Of a stretch of 64,000 nucleotides of DNA, positions 17,344-27,211 are shown piece by piece (position 1 is the first letter of the stretch; every line of letters begins with the position of its first letter). The translations under genes were made by a program, and so were the position numbers. The stretch covers positions 62,001-126,000 of the forward strand of contig CALJDU010000014.1 of NCBI GenBank assembly GCA_938024995.1, in the 5' to 3' direction. Origin of the DNA: an uncultured bacterium (lineage in GTDB: Bacteria > Myxococcota_A > Polyangia > Polyangiales > Houyiibacteriaceae). Under the pieces are notes generated by a model. It saw only the letters and a list, made by a program, of their open reading frames with translations. It ran no database searches and was not told the origin of the DNA.

Positions 17344-18889
17344 CGACGACCCCCTGGCTCTCGACACCGCGACGATCAATCGCGCTGATCGCCCAGCGTC
17401 CAGAGGCAAGCGTGACCGCGGTGGTGGACCCCAGCGTCAATCGGTCGAAGATGAAGCCCGCGCCTTCCGCCCGATAGACCGCGTAGTGGCGTGGATCTCC
17501 TCGGTGAGAGAGCGAGGCGCTCGCGCCTTCCATGTCGAGATCCGGAGGCGCCATCGTTTCACCGCGCGCCGACACCATCACCGGGAGCGCGACCGGGTCC
17601 TGATAGAACGTGCTGCGAAGCGCGTCGGTGATTCCCAAACGGTTCTCCATGATCGGGCCGCTGTGGAAGAAGATGTTGCCAGGCGCGCCAGGACGATCCC
17701 GCCCGAGTCGCACCTCTTCGATGAACTCTTCGCGCGACCACTTCGGCTCGCTCCCGAGCTCGCTCAAGTAGTTCCCCGGAATGATCCAGGTCTCCCCTGC
17801 GGCTTGGTCAACCCACCAATCAAGCAGCGGCTCGTAGGCTTGCGCCGCCTGCGTCGTCGGCCAGTAGAGCTGCGGTGCCAGATAGTCGAGCCAACCTTCG
17901 TTCATCCAGAGCACCGGGTCGGCGAAGATCGCGTCGTACTGATCGAGCCCGCGGATCCCCGCCGGCATCCCCGGTCGATAGATGCCGAACGGACTGATCC
18001 CGAAACGCACGTTGGGGTCGGCGTCGCGAACGGTCTCGTCCAGACGCCGCACCATCTGGTTGACGTTGTCGCGTCGCCAATCGTTGCGTTCAAGCGTCCC
18101 GCCGCCCGCCTGGTACGCCGCGTACGTGGCACCGTCGGGGAACGCGGTGTCCTGCGGGTAGGGGTAGAAGTAGTCATCGAGATGAACGCCGTCGACGTCG
18201 TATCGCGTGACGATGTCTCGCACGACCGCCAAGGTGTGGTCTTGAACGTCGCGTGAGGCGGGGTCCATCCACACGTTGCTCCCGTACACGTGCGCGTGCT
18301 CCGGAAAACGCTGCGCCATGTGACCCGTCGCCAAGCTTGAGCGGGTCGATACCTTGGCGCGATAAGGATTCAGCCAGGCGTGAAGCTCGATGCCGCGCGT
18401 GTGGCTCTGCTCAATCGCGAAGGCGAGGGGATCCCAGCCTGGGTCTTCGCCCTGGGTCCCCGTCAGAAAGCGGCTCCATGGTTCAAGTTCGGATCGGTAG
18501 AGCGCGTCGCCCTCTGGCCGGACCTGAAAGAACATCGCGTTGTAACCGTTGTTCGCGAGGCCCTCGATCAACGCGACCAGCTCGTCTTGCTGCGCTTCCA
18601 CGCTGAGACCTGTGCGGCTGGGGAAGTTGATGTTGAACACGGTCGCGACCCAGACGCCGCGGAGCTCACGCGCGTGGCTGACCGTCACCAACTCGCGCGG
18701 GTCGGAGGTGTCGGGTGGGTCGACGTCTTCGCGGGTGTCACCACGCGCATCTTCTTGAACGTGGGAATCGGACGCATCGACCATCGCGTCCACGACGCCG
18801 CTGTCCACGACGTCGCTGTCCGCGTCGTCGTCGCCCCCGCCACACGCGAAGAGGGAGGAGAAAAGAAGAGCCCAGGCACACGCTCGCAT
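17330..18889 (-). CDS. GH10-like (GHL10/DUF187) lipoprotein
   Basis: 519 residues. The N-terminus MRACAWALLFSSLFACGGGDDDAD is a lipoprotein signal with Cys-Gly-Gly-Gly-Asp-Asp-Asp, then an acidic tether to about residue 65. The catalytic-type domain follows: RELRGVWVATVFN, FFQVRPEGDALYRS, GIELHAWLNPYR, VDGVHLDDYFYPYP, FGISPFGIYRPG and APQLYWP, which together are the signature of the glycosyl-hydrolase-like 10 family (YngK-like). Members act on cell-wall or exopolysaccharide glycans. The C-terminal ~100 residues look like a beta-sandwich. It probably acts at the cell surface. Confidence 0.9.
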   Translation of the reverse strand: MRACAWALLFSSLFACGGGDDDADSDVVDSGVVDAMVDASDSHVQEDARGDTREDVDPPDTSDPRELVTVSHARELRGVWVATVFNINFPSRTGLSVEAQQDELVALIEGLANNGYNAMFFQVRPEGDALYRSELEPWSRFLTGTQGEDPGWDPLAFAIEQSHTRGIELHAWLNPYRAKVSTRSSLATGHMAQRFPEHAHVYGSNVWMDPASRDVQDHTLAVVRDIVTRYDVDGVHLDDYFYPYPQDTAFPDGATYAAYQAGGGTLERNDWRRDNVNQMVRRLDETVRDADPNVRFGISPFGIYRPGMPAGIRGLDQYDAIFADPVLWMNEGWLDYLAPQLYWPTTQAAQAYEPLLDWWVDQAAGETWIIPGNYLSELGSEPKWSREEFIEEVRLGRDRPGAPGNIFFHSGPIMENRLGITDALRSTFYQDPVALPVMVSARGETMAPPDLDMEGASASLSHRGDPRHYAVYRAEGAGFIFDRLTLGSTTAVTLASGRWAISAIDRRGVESQGVVVTVP

Positions 18890-18933
18890 CGCGGCAGTAT
18901 AAGGCCGGCGCGAAAGGGCGTCTGCCCCAACGC

Positions 18934-18964
18934 AAAAACGCCCGGGGCGGACCCGGGCGTTTTC
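18934..18964 (-). terminator. Intrinsic terminator of the OmpA/coiled-coil operon
   Basis: Inverted repeat AACGCCCGGG (18937-18946) and CCCGGGCGTT (18952-18961) with a 5-base loop, flanked by A's on one side and T's on the other, so it can work in both directions. On the minus strand it follows the coiled-coil gene by 25 bases. Confidence 0.85.
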
Positions 18965-18988
18965 GTCGTTAGCGCATCGAAGGAAGCG

Positions 18989-21796
18989 TTACTTGTACCA
19001 GCCCTCAGGCGGCTTGGCGGTGTCCGGCTCCTTGGCGAAGCGCTTGCACTGCATGACCCACTTGTCCCGCTCGATGCGGTCCGGGAACGAGTTGATGTGC
19101 TCCGCGACCCAGATCACGTCCGCCTTGTTGAAGTCGGCGACCTGCCAGAAGTAGTAGACGCCCAGGCTGTTGAGCACGCCTTCAAGCACCGGTCCGATGC
19201 CGTAGACTCGCTTGAGGTCATCCTTGACGCCGTAACGAGCGGTCTTGAAGAGGTACGGCTGACCTTCCGGCTTCGCGGGACGTACCGGCTTGGCGGTCGC
19301 CTTCTTGAGGAGCGCCTCGAGCTCGCGGATGCGGATCTGGAGCTTCTCGATTTGACCCGCGCGGTTGCGCCAGTCGGTCAGGTCGCGCGCCATCGTCGCG
19401 AGCTTGCGTGAGCAATCGTCACACTCGGCCTTGCTGTCGCTCGCCAGCTTGCGCCAGCGCTTCAGCTCGGTGTCGTTGTCGCCAGCCAGCTTCCGCCAGC
19501 GCGCGAGCTCCGCTTCGTTGTCGCCCGCGCTCTTTTGGAACGCGCCAAAGTCGAGGCGCAACTTGTCGCGCTCCGAGGTGAGGGCGCGCAGGCGACCCAG
19601 AGCGTCGTCGAGCTCCTTGCCGCGACCCATCGCGACGCGGTACTTCGCGTTCAGCTCATCCCAGTCGGTGCTCTTCGCCTCGAACTTCGCTTGGATGGTC
19701 TCAAGGCGACCCTTGAGCTCGTCGATCTGCTTTCCGCGGGTGTTCCACTCGCCGGTCTTGGCGGTCAGTCGCGCGGTCAGCGCGTCCGTCTTCTCGGTGT
19801 CGTTCTTGGCCTTCTCGAGCTCTCGCTTGAGCGCTTCGTGCGCCTTGCGCAGCTCGTTCAGGTCGTCCGTGCGTGACTTGTAGCTCCCCTTGAGATCGGA
19901 GAACTCCTTGTTGAGCTGGTCCAGCTGACCCACGCGACGCTGCATCGACGCCAGCTGTCCCTCGAGGTCACGGATCCGGTCGGTCTTGCCCTTCGCGTCT
20001 TCGCGCGCCGCCAAGAGCGACTGATCCCGATCAGCGACCTCGTGCTCGAGCTTGACGCGGTTGCCGTTCCAGCCATCGCGCTCCTCGGAGTACCGCGCGC
20101 GAAGCTCAGCAAGCGCCCGCTCAAGATCCTTGACGCGATCACCGGCGCCCTTCGCGCTGTTGAGGTCCGCCCGAAGCGTCCCGACGAGTCCCTGCAGCTC
20201 GACGCCGCTCTTCTTCTCGTTGTCGAGGTCTCCGCGGAGAACCAGGATGAGCCGCTCGTGCTCGGTGCACTCGTTGTTCTTCCGGCCGAGCTCGTCGCGC
20301 AGCCGCTTGAGCTCCGCTTCGTGCTTCTTCGCGTCCGCCTTCGCGCCGTCAAAGTTCGACAGGAGGGTGGTGTACTGGACCTTGTAGTCCGCGCCGCCCT
20401 TCTTCTCGCGCTCAAGCTCGCCCTCGAGCCCCTCGATGCGTCGCTGGTAGCCCGCGCTTTGCTTACGCGCGTCGTCGAGCTGCTTCTGCAGGTCCTTGAA
20501 CTTCAGCTCCCACGAACCGCCGCTCTTCTTCGCCGCGTCCAGCTCCTTGCGGAGGTCGTTGAACTTCAGCTCCCACGAACCGCCGCTCTTCTTCGCCGCG
20601 TCCAGTTCCTTCTGCAGGTCCTTGAACTTCAGCTCCCACGAACCGCCGCTCTTCTTCGCTGCGTCGAGCTCCTTCTTGGCGTCGTTGAACTTCAGCTCCC
20701 ACGAGCCGCCGCTCTTCTTCGCCGCGTCCAGGTCCTTGCGGAGGTCGTTGAACTTCAGCTCCCATGAGCCACCGCTCTGCTTGGCGCCTTCGAGCTCCTT
20801 CTGCGCATCCTTGAAACGCAGATCCCAGTCGGCGTTCGCCTTCTTGGCGTTCGCGAGCTCGGCCCGGAGCTTCGTGAGCTCGCCGTCCAGCTTGTCGTAG
20901 TTGTCGCTGAGCGCGCTGCGCTCCTTTTCGAGGCGACCGTTGGTCGTCGCGAGGTCGTCGCGCTCCCCGGTCATCTTGTCGAGGTCGGCGCGCAGCCCGC
21001 TGAGCTGACCGTCGAGGTCCGTCTTCGACGAGAGCAAGCCCTGGATCTCGCTGGTGCGGCTGTTGAGCGCGGAGTCGTGCTCGGCCTTGAGCGCGTCAAG
21101 CTCGGCTCGGAGGCGCGCGGCCTCGTCCTTCCCTGACGCGACGTCACCTTCAAGCGAGGCCTTGATGCCGTTCGCGGCGCTGAGGTCGGCCATCAACACG
21201 GTGATCCGCTCGTTCAGACCATCGGTCGCGCTGCTGTCGGCCTCGGCCGCCGCGAGCCTCTTCTTCAGCTCCACGATCTCGGCGTCGAGCTTGCCGATCT
21301 TGCCGCGGGCGTCGTCTCGCTCTTGGGTTCGACTCGCGAGCGCGCTCGACTTGTCGTTGAGCGCCTTGGTCTTCTCGCGAACGAGCGCGGCCTTGGCCTG
21401 CGCGTCCTTCTCGAGCGTCTCCTTCTCCTTATCGAGACTCGTGACCTTGCCCTCGAGCTCACGGATCCGCGAGCGGAGGCCGTCCAGGCTCGAGACCGCG
21501 TCGTCGCGCTCCTTGCCGAGCGCGGTCTTCGCGTCGAGCAAGCCAACGATACGACCGTCTAGTTCGTCGCGTTCGTCGCGGACTTCATCACGCTCTGCGC
21601 GAAGCGTGTCGCGCTCACCGAGGAAGCCGTCACGCTCACCTTCGACCACGCGCAGACGACTTCGCCAGTCGTCGATCATGTCTTTGTACTTCGCCCACAG
21701 CCACCAGCCGAGCGCGAGTCCAATCGCAAACGCAAACAAGAGACACAGCAGAATCTTCCCAATGAGGAAGCTCCAACCTGAAACCAAGAACACCAT
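18989..21796 (-). CDS. Membrane-anchored long coiled-coil protein with C-terminal helix-hairpin-helix domain
   Basis: 935 residues. One membrane helix at residues ~7-35 (IGKILLCLLFAFAIGLALGWWLW) is followed by Lys/Arg, which predicts a cytoplasmic C-terminal body. Residues ~45-840 are nearly unbroken coiled coil with Leu/Lys/Asp/Glu heptads; five near-identical 21-residue units (SGGSWELKF plus NDLRKELDAAKK) lie at about 330-430. The last ~70 residues (DDLKRVYGIGPVLEGVLNSLGV then INSFPDRIERDKWVMQCKRFA) match the helix-hairpin-helix module found at the end of many such proteins and in ribosomal/NADH dehydrogenase-related paralogues. The BON/OmpA gene lies 3 bases upstream in the same operon. 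A spacer or scaffold at the inner membrane is inferred. Confidence 0.85.
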   Translation of the reverse strand: MVFLVSGWSFLIGKILLCLLFAFAIGLALGWWLWAKYKDMIDDWRSRLRVVEGERDGFLGERDTLRAERDEVRDERDELDGRIVGLLDAKTALGKERDDAVSSLDGLRSRIRELEGKVTSLDKEKETLEKDAQAKAALVREKTKALNDKSSALASRTQERDDARGKIGKLDAEIVELKKRLAAAEADSSATDGLNERITVLMADLSAANGIKASLEGDVASGKDEAARLRAELDALKAEHDSALNSRTSEIQGLLSSKTDLDGQLSGLRADLDKMTGERDDLATTNGRLEKERSALSDNYDKLDGELTKLRAELANAKKANADWDLRFKDAQKELEGAKQSGGSWELKFNDLRKDLDAAKKSGGSWELKFNDAKKELDAAKKSGGSWELKFKDLQKELDAAKKSGGSWELKFNDLRKELDAAKKSGGSWELKFKDLQKQLDDARKQSAGYQRRIEGLEGELEREKKGGADYKVQYTTLLSNFDGAKADAKKHEAELKRLRDELGRKNNECTEHERLILVLRGDLDNEKKSGVELQGLVGTLRADLNSAKGAGDRVKDLERALAELRARYSEERDGWNGNRVKLEHEVADRDQSLLAAREDAKGKTDRIRDLEGQLASMQRRVGQLDQLNKEFSDLKGSYKSRTDDLNELRKAHEALKRELEKAKNDTEKTDALTARLTAKTGEWNTRGKQIDELKGRLETIQAKFEAKSTDWDELNAKYRVAMGRGKELDDALGRLRALTSERDKLRLDFGAFQKSAGDNEAELARWRKLAGDNDTELKRWRKLASDSKAECDDCSRKLATMARDLTDWRNRAGQIEKLQIRIRELEALLKKATAKPVRPAKPEGQPYLFKTARYGVKDDLKRVYGIGPVLEGVLNSLGVYYFWQVADFNKADVIWVAEHINSFPDRIERDKWVMQCKRFAKEPDTAKPPEGWYK
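20501..20815 (-). repeat. Five 63-bp tandem repeats inside the coiled-coil gene
   Basis: Copies begin at 20501, 20564, 20627, 20690 and 20753, each 63 bases and coding for 21 residues (three heptads). The first four are nearly identical at the DNA level, the fifth is diverged and a degenerate sixth follows to 20878. Because 63 is a multiple of three and of seven codons, gain or loss of a copy keeps both frame and heptad phase. Confidence 0.92.
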
Positions 21797-21799
21797 TTA

Positions 21800-22873
21800 T
21801 CAGTTCCTCTCGATGTGCATTTCGATGCGGCGGTTTTGCTGCCGCCCTTGTGCGGTCGCGTTGTTTCCGATCGGACGATCTGGACCAAAGCCTTCGGTGC
21901 CCAAACGTTCGGCACCGATCTCAAGTCCAGAGAGCGCGTCTCGGACCGCGTCAGCCCGTTGTTGGCTGAGCGTCATGTTTGCGTCGTGGTCACCGCGGCT
22001 GTCCGTGTGACCTTCAATCTTGATCGTGCCGGGGCAGTCCCGAGCGACGTCGGCGAGCTGCGACAAGAGGCGGCGACTCGCGGGGCTGATCACCGCGCTG
22101 GAGACCCGGAAGCGGATCTGCGTGCGATCAAGCAGCGACTTGAACCGTTCGTCGCACGCGTCCGCGGCTTCGGAGACGATGAGCCCGAGCGGCCCAGCGG
22201 TGTAGCGATCCGGCATCCCGCTCTGCGCACCGGCGACCGTCGGCTGGTCAGCCTCGTGCACCTCGCCGCGGAAAGAAAGCGCGCCCTCTTCGATCGCGAA
22301 CTGACCGTGCATGAGCGGAGCGAGACCCGTGAGGCCCTTGTCGAGAACCATGCGGAAGTTCCCGATGGCAGGTCCATCGTTGCTGACGATGCGGAGCTCG
22401 TCAGTGACGTTCGCGGCGCCGAAGCGATCGCCCGCCATGCTCACGAGGTAGTCACGGGTGCTCTCGTCAGGGACCTCTCCAGTCAACCGAACCGCGCCCT
22501 CCGCGTCCTTGAACCCGACCACGTCGTAGTAGCGCGCCGCGACGGGCGGAGGGGGAGGCGGAGCCGGGCTCGCGACGTTCAGCGCGTCGGCGTGGACATC
22601 GGTAACACCGTAGGCGCCCATCACGGCAGCGATCGCGCGCTCCTTGTCGGCGTCCGTGCCGACGAGCGTTCCCGACAGCACAGCCTCTTGGCCTTCCATC
22701 GTGAGCTCTACGCCGTTGGTGTCTACGTTGGCTTCACCCAGCGCAGCGACGGCGTTCTCCCTCACTCCAGACGGGATCTGCGCATCGGCTGTGCAGCCCC
22801 GCATCCGCAGGCAGAAGAAACAGAGCACGCCGAGTACGACGAGCATAATCAGCCACTTAATCGAATCGGTCAT
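21800..22873 (-). CDS. BON- and OmpA-domain envelope protein
   Basis: 357 residues from ATG 22873; AAGGA just upstream favours this start over the longer frame at 22912. An uncleaved-looking N-terminal membrane segment (WLIMLVVLGVLCFFCLRM) is followed by a BON-like domain (residues ~35-95, VELTMEGQEAVLSGTL), a short Pro run, a second BON-like region (~110-165) and a C-terminal OmpA peptidoglycan-binding domain with IKIEGHTDSRGDHDANMTLSQQRA. The arrangement resembles mycobacterial ArfA (OmpATb). It would be anchored in the inner membrane and hold peptidoglycan. The coiled-coil gene starts 3 bases after its stop. Confidence 0.9.
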   Translation of the reverse strand: MTDSIKWLIMLVVLGVLCFFCLRMRGCTADAQIPSGVRENAVAALGEANVDTNGVELTMEGQEAVLSGTLVGTDADKERAIAAVMGAYGVTDVHADALNVASPAPPPPPPVAARYYDVVGFKDAEGAVRLTGEVPDESTRDYLVSMAGDRFGAANVTDELRIVSNDGPAIGNFRMVLDKGLTGLAPLMHGQFAIEEGALSFRGEVHEADQPTVAGAQSGMPDRYTAGPLGLIVSEAADACDERFKSLLDRTQIRFRVSSAVISPASRRLLSQLADVARDCPGTIKIEGHTDSRGDHDANMTLSQQRADAVRDALSGLEIGAERLGTEGFGPDRPIGNNATAQGRQQNRRIEMHIERN

Positions 22874-23181
22874 CGGTTCCTTCGTTCCGCTTGTGATGCG
22901 GATGACGTTCAATCGGCGAACGCGGAGGGGGTTGAACGGGAGTGTTCAGAGGGTCGTGCAGGAGGGTTGTTTCCAAACTACGTGCCAACCTAGATCCCAG
23001 CCTTTGGTGTGACTTTTGTGTCGGCGTCTGTGGTGGGGAGCCTACGATCGTCGCTCAAGACCGACAGCAAAAATCCACCACACACAACAACTGGGTATCC
23101 ACGTGAAGTTTCGCTCCCACTGTCAGACGACTCAAGAAGCTCTGATCAGCGCGGGGGCGGAAAGCGGTCTACACTGACCGG
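22874..23181. other. Divergent intergenic region
   Basis: About 308 bases without a gene between the OmpA/BON operon (leftward) and the DUF444 gene (rightward). Base composition is visibly less GC-rich than the flanks. An inverted repeat TGTGGTGG (23029-23036) and CCACCACA (23075-23082) is present; no clear promoter hexamers could be fixed. Both operons must be read from here. Confidence 0.5.
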
Positions 23182-24291
23182 GTGTCCCTCAAGATCGATC
23201 AGGACCACACGCGTTTTCGCAAAATCGTCCGCGGCAAGGTCCGTAAAAACCTCAAGAAGTACATCTCTCAAGGAGAGCTGATGGGGAAGCAGGGGAAGGA
23301 CGTGGTCTCCATCCCCATTCCGCAGATCGATATCCCGCGCTTCCGCTTCGGGGGAAAACAGCAGGGAGGCGTGGGCCAAGGCGAAGGCGACGCAGGCGAC
23401 GCCGTGGGCAAAGGACCTCCACAGCCGGGCGACGGACAAGGGGAAGCCGGCGAAGGCGAAGGCCAACACGCGCTCGAGGTCGACATCACGCTCGAAGAGC
23501 TCGCCGACATTTTGGGCGAAGAGCTTGAGCTCCCCAACATCGAGAACAAGGGCAAGAGCAGCATCGTCGACAAGAAGGATCGCTACACCGGCATCCGCCA
23601 AGTCGGGCCCAACTCCCTGCGTCACTTCAAACGAACGTTCCGCACCGCGCTCCGCCGCCAAATCGCGCTGGGTCAATACGACGCCAAGCGACCCATCATC
23701 ATCCCGACCCGCGACGACATGCGCTACAAGTCGTGGAAGGAAGAAGAAGAGCCGGTCACCAACGCCGTCATCATCTACATGATGGACGTGAGCGGCTCGA
23801 TGGGAGACGAGCAAAAGGAAATCGTCCGTATCGAGTCCTTCTGGATCGACACCTGGCTCCGTCGTCAATACGAAGGCATCGAGACGCGCTTCATCATCCA
23901 TGACGCGGTCGCGCGCGAGGTCGATCGCGACACCTTCTTCCGAACGCGTGAGTCCGGCGGGACGATGATCTCGAGCGCCTACAAGCTGTGCGCGGAGATC
24001 ATCGAAGCGGACTACGGGAGCGACTGGAACATCTACCCGTACCACTTCTCCGACGGCGACAACTGGAGCGTCGACGACACGTTGCTCTGCGTGCAGCTCA
24101 TGAAGGAGCGCCTCTTGCCGGTCTCCAACGTCTTCTCCTACGGGCAGGTCGACAGCCCCTACGGCAGCGGCCAGTTCATCAAAGATCTGCTCGAGCACTT
24201 TGGCGGCGACGATCGTGTGCTCACGAGCGAGATCCGTGACCGCGACGGCATCGTCGACTCGATCAAAGAGTTCCTCGGGAAGGGCAAATAG
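23182..24291 (+). CDS. DUF444 family protein (YeaH type), partner of PrkA
   Basis: 369 residues from GTG 23182. The family opening [21 protein letters not shown] is present, then a Gly/Gln-rich low-complexity linker (residues ~55-95), then a von Willebrand A-like domain with MIDAS-type [14 protein letters not shown] and the family phrase [19 protein letters not shown]444 proteins accompany PrkA and SpoVR in most genomes that have them; their biochemical role in stress or sporulation is not established. SpoVR starts 3 bases after the stop. The cognate prkA is 7 kb upstream. Confidence 0.93.
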   Translation: MSLKIDQDHTRFRKIVRGKVRKNLKKYISQGELMGKQGKDVVSIPIPQIDIPRFRFGGKQQGGVGQGEGDAGDAVGKGPPQPGDGQGEAGEGEGQHALEVDITLEELADILGEELELPNIENKGKSSIVDKKDRYTGIRQVGPNSLRHFKRTFRTALRRQIALGQYDAKRPIIIPTRDDMRYKSWKEEEEPVTNAVIIYMMDVSGSMGDEQKEIVRIESFWIDTWLRRQYEGIETRFIIHDAVAREVDRDTFFRTRESGGTMISSAYKLCAEIIEADYGSDWNIYPYHFSDGDNWSVDDTLLCVQLMKERLLPVSNVFSYGQVDSPYGSGQFIKDLLEHFGGDDRVLTSEIRDRDGIVDSIKEFLGKGK

Positions 24292-24294
24292 CTC

Positions 24295-25827
24295 ATGTCG
24301 CGTTTCGCGCTTAAGACCGCGCTCCCGGGTTACCTCCGTGACCAACAGAAACAGATCGAGAAGTACGCCGCGGAGTTCGGGCTCGACTTCTTCCCGGTCA
24401 TCTTCGAGATCCTCAGCTATGACCAAATGAACGAGGTCGCGGCGTACGGTGGCTTCCCGACCCGTTACCCCCACTGGCGTTTCGGGATGGAGTACGAGCA
24501 GCTCAGCAAGAGCCATGAGTACGGTCTCTCGAAGATCTACGAGATGGTCATCAACAACAATCCGTCGATCGCGTACCTCCTCGAGGGGAACAGCATGGTC
24601 GACCAGAAGCTGGTGATGGCGCACGTGCTCGGCCACGTCGACTTCTTCAAAAACAACTTCGCGTTTCAGATCACCGACCAAGGCAAAGACCAAAAGTCGG
24701 ACCTCCCGATCCGCAAGTGGGTCGACACGATGGCGAACCACGGGGCGATCGTGCGGCGCTGGGCGAACCGGGTCGGCATCGAGAAGATCGAGGCGTTCAT
24801 CGACTCGTGTTTGCGTCTCGAGAACCTGATCGATCCCCAGTCACCGTTCCTGCCCACGCCGGCGCGCCCGGACGGTCTCCTCGACGAAAAGGAGTCACAG
24901 ACCGACGAGGTCTCGCTCTTACGCGTCGACAAGGACTACATGGAGTCCTTCATCAACCCGCAGGAGTTCGTCGACTCCCAGCGGAAGAAGATGGCAGAAG
25001 AGAAGGAGCGCGAGAAGGCGCTCGACCCGACCCGCGACGTGCTCGGCTTCCTGATCCGGAACGCGCCGCTCGAGGCGTGGGAGCGTGACGTCCTCGAGGT
25101 GATCCGCCGCGAGGCCTACTACTTCCTGCCCCAGATGCAGACGAAGATCATGAACGAGGGCTGGGCGAGCTACTGGCACAGTCGCTTGATGACCGAGCGC
25201 GTCTGCGACGGAACCGAGATCATCGACTACGCGGACCGCAACGCGGGCGTGATGCAGACGTCGCCGCAGCGGCTCAACCCCTACAAGCTCGGCGTCGAGC
25301 TCTACCGTCACATCATGGAGCGCTGGGATCGCGGGCGCTTCGGCAAAGAGTGGGACGACTGCGACGATTGGGACGCGCGGCGCCACTGGGATCAGCGCAC
25401 CGGCCTTGGGCGCGAAAAGATCTTCGAGGTGCGCAAGCTCTACACCGACGTGACGTTCATCGATGAGTTCCTCACGCCAGAATTCGTGATGGAGCAGAAG
25501 ATGTACTCGTTCGGCTTCAACAACCGGAACGACCGCTACGAGATCGAGTCCCGCCAGTTCAAAGAGGTCAAGGGCAAGCTCTTGGCGCAGCTCGCGAACG
25601 CCGGGAACCCGTTCATCTACGTCGTCGAAGCGAACCACCACAACCGCGGCGAGCTGGTCCTCCAACACGAGCACCACGGGATCGACCTACGGCTCGACTG
25701 GGCGCGCGAGGTTCTCGAAGCGCTCGCTCGGGTGTGGCGACGTCCGGTCGAGCTCCACACCATCGTCGAAGACAAGCCGACGCTCATCCGCTACGACGGA
25801 AGCGATCACGTTCGCAAGCCGCTCTAG
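24295..25827 (+). CDS. spoVR: SpoVR family protein
   Basis: 510 residues, the normal family length, with the conserved phrases [42 protein letters not shown] split over residues ~60-105, MADQ-like [19 protein letters not shown], and [13 protein letters not shown]. The His-rich segment recalls a metal site. In Bacillus it is needed for the spore cortex; in proteobacteria (YcgB) it is a stationary-phase protein. It forms a two-gene operon with DUF444 and belongs functionally with PrkA. Confidence 0.96.
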   Translation: MSRFALKTALPGYLRDQQKQIEKYAAEFGLDFFPVIFEILSYDQMNEVAAYGGFPTRYPHWRFGMEYEQLSKSHEYGLSKIYEMVINNNPSIAYLLEGNSMVDQKLVMAHVLGHVDFFKNNFAFQITDQGKDQKSDLPIRKWVDTMANHGAIVRRWANRVGIEKIEAFIDSCLRLENLIDPQSPFLPTPARPDGLLDEKESQTDEVSLLRVDKDYMESFINPQEFVDSQRKKMAEEKEREKALDPTRDVLGFLIRNAPLEAWERDVLEVIRREAYYFLPQMQTKIMNEGWASYWHSRLMTERVCDGTEIIDYADRNAGVMQTSPQRLNPYKLGVELYRHIMERWDRGRFGKEWDDCDDWDARRHWDQRTGLGREKIFEVRKLYTDVTFIDEFLTPEFVMEQKMYSFGFNNRNDRYEIESRQFKEVKGKLLAQLANAGNPFIYVVEANHHNRGELVLQHEHHGIDLRLDWAREVLEALARVWRRPVELHTIVEDKPTLIRYDGSDHVRKPL

Positions 25828-25878
25828 CCCCGCACCCGAGGCTGCACAAAGCGCGAACTCCGTGCTAACGCTAGGGAC

Positions 25879-27126
25879 ATGGACGACCCGGCGATGCGAG
25901 ACACGGAGGAGCTCTCCGTGGTCCCAGCGCGGATCGGCGACTACCACATCATCGATCTCCTCGGCGAAGGCGGGATGGGCCTGGTGTTCTTGGGTCGCGA
26001 CGAGCTGCTCGCGCGTGACGTCGCGATCAAGGTCGTGCAGCCAGGCCGACTGACCGAGAACGGCCTTCGTCGCTTCGACTCGGAAGCCAAAGCGATGGCG
26101 CGTGTTCAGCACGAGAACGTGGTCGCCATCTACGCGCTCGGCGATCACCAAGGCAACCCATTCATCGCGATGGAGTACATCCCTGGCGAGACCGTCGAGA
26201 CCCTCATCGCGCATCAGCGGCTCTCCCTCGATCGCGCGCTCAGCGTCATCGATCAGATGTGCCGCGGGGTCCAAGCCATTCATGACTCGGGCACGGTTCA
26301 CGGCGACCTGAAACCGAGCAACCTCTTGGTGGGTCCCGCGTTTCGCGTGGCGGTCGCGGACCTCGGCTTCGCGCGACACGTCCGCGACGGTAGCGACGAC
26401 AACCTCATCATCGGCACGCCGGAGTATATCGCGCCGGAGATCGTGCTCGGTACCGAGCTGACCACGGAGCTGCGCAAACGCGCCGACATCTACTCGCTCG
26501 GGATGGTCGCGTATGAGCTGCTTGCGGGCGCGCGACCTTTCGAAGGCGCGTCTCCCACGCGGCTCATGCTGATGCAGGTCAACGAAGACCCGGAACCGCC
26601 GAGCCGCCAACGCAAGGGTTTGTCGCGCGCGTTCGACGCACCCATCCTCGCCGCGCTCGCCAAAGACCCCGCCGACCGGGTGCACAGCGCGCAAGCGTTT
26701 CGGGAGAGCCTCGCGAAGGCGCGCGAGATCGCAGCCGAGTCGCCGACTGGTCAGCGCTTCATCGCGCTCGATGACGATCCGGATTTTCTCGCGCTCTTGG
26801 CGACCTGTCTCGAAGAGTCCTTTCCGGACGCCGAGCTCGTGCTTTGCGAAACGGGGGCGCAAGCGCGCGCCGCGATCGAAGAGCCGTTCACGCTTGCTCT
26901 GCTCGACCTTCACTTGCCCGACGACGACGCGGGTGAGTTGACCAAGCTGATGCGCGACAAAGCACCGGTCCTGGTGATCACGGGGAGCGGAAGCGCCGCG
27001 GATTGGCAGCGCCTACAAGCGCTCGGCGCGAAGGGCTTCCTCGTGAAGCCCCTCGATCCCTACGCGCTCAGCGCCGCTGTTCGACGACTGACCTCACGTC
27101 CATCCATGATGCCGCCTGCGCGATAG
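25879..27126 (+). CDS. Ser/Thr protein kinase fused to a C-terminal receiver domain
   Basis: 415 residues. Kinase domain (~21-280): glycine loop GEGGMG, ATP Lys51 (AIK), HGDLKPSN (141-148), DLG (161-163) and APE (185-187). The catalytic loop has Gly before Asp instead of the usual Arg, and DLG in place of DFG; both occur in active bacterial kinases but suggest activation-loop control differs from RD kinases. Residues ~293-405 form a response-regulator receiver with DDD (298-300), phospho-acceptor Asp343, Thr368 and Lys390, all present. It has no membrane helix or DNA-binding domain, so the receiver probably regulates the kinase. It follows spoVR by 51 bases. Confidence 0.93.
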   Translation: MDDPAMRDTEELSVVPARIGDYHIIDLLGEGGMGLVFLGRDELLARDVAIKVVQPGRLTENGLRRFDSEAKAMARVQHENVVAIYALGDHQGNPFIAMEYIPGETVETLIAHQRLSLDRALSVIDQMCRGVQAIHDSGTVHGDLKPSNLLVGPAFRVAVADLGFARHVRDGSDDNLIIGTPEYIAPEIVLGTELTTELRKRADIYSLGMVAYELLAGARPFEGASPTRLMLMQVNEDPEPPSRQRKGLSRAFDAPILAALAKDPADRVHSAQAFRESLAKAREIAAESPTGQRFIALDDDPDFLALLATCLEESFPDAELVLCETGAQARAAIEEPFTLALLDLHLPDDDAGELTKLMRDKAPVLVITGSGSAADWQRLQALGAKGFLVKPLDPYALSAAVRRLTSRPSMMPPAR

Positions 27127-27211
27127 CCAGGCTCTCGATACGCTGACGCCTCCTACAATTCGGGTGCACGTTTTTCGTTGCGACGGATATCGGGGGGAGC
27201 AAGCATGCCCA

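Noticed and set aside
20501-20815. Regular repeats reminiscent of a CRISPR array
   Set aside because: The units abut without spacers, are 63 bases, and code for a coiled-coil repeat in frame.
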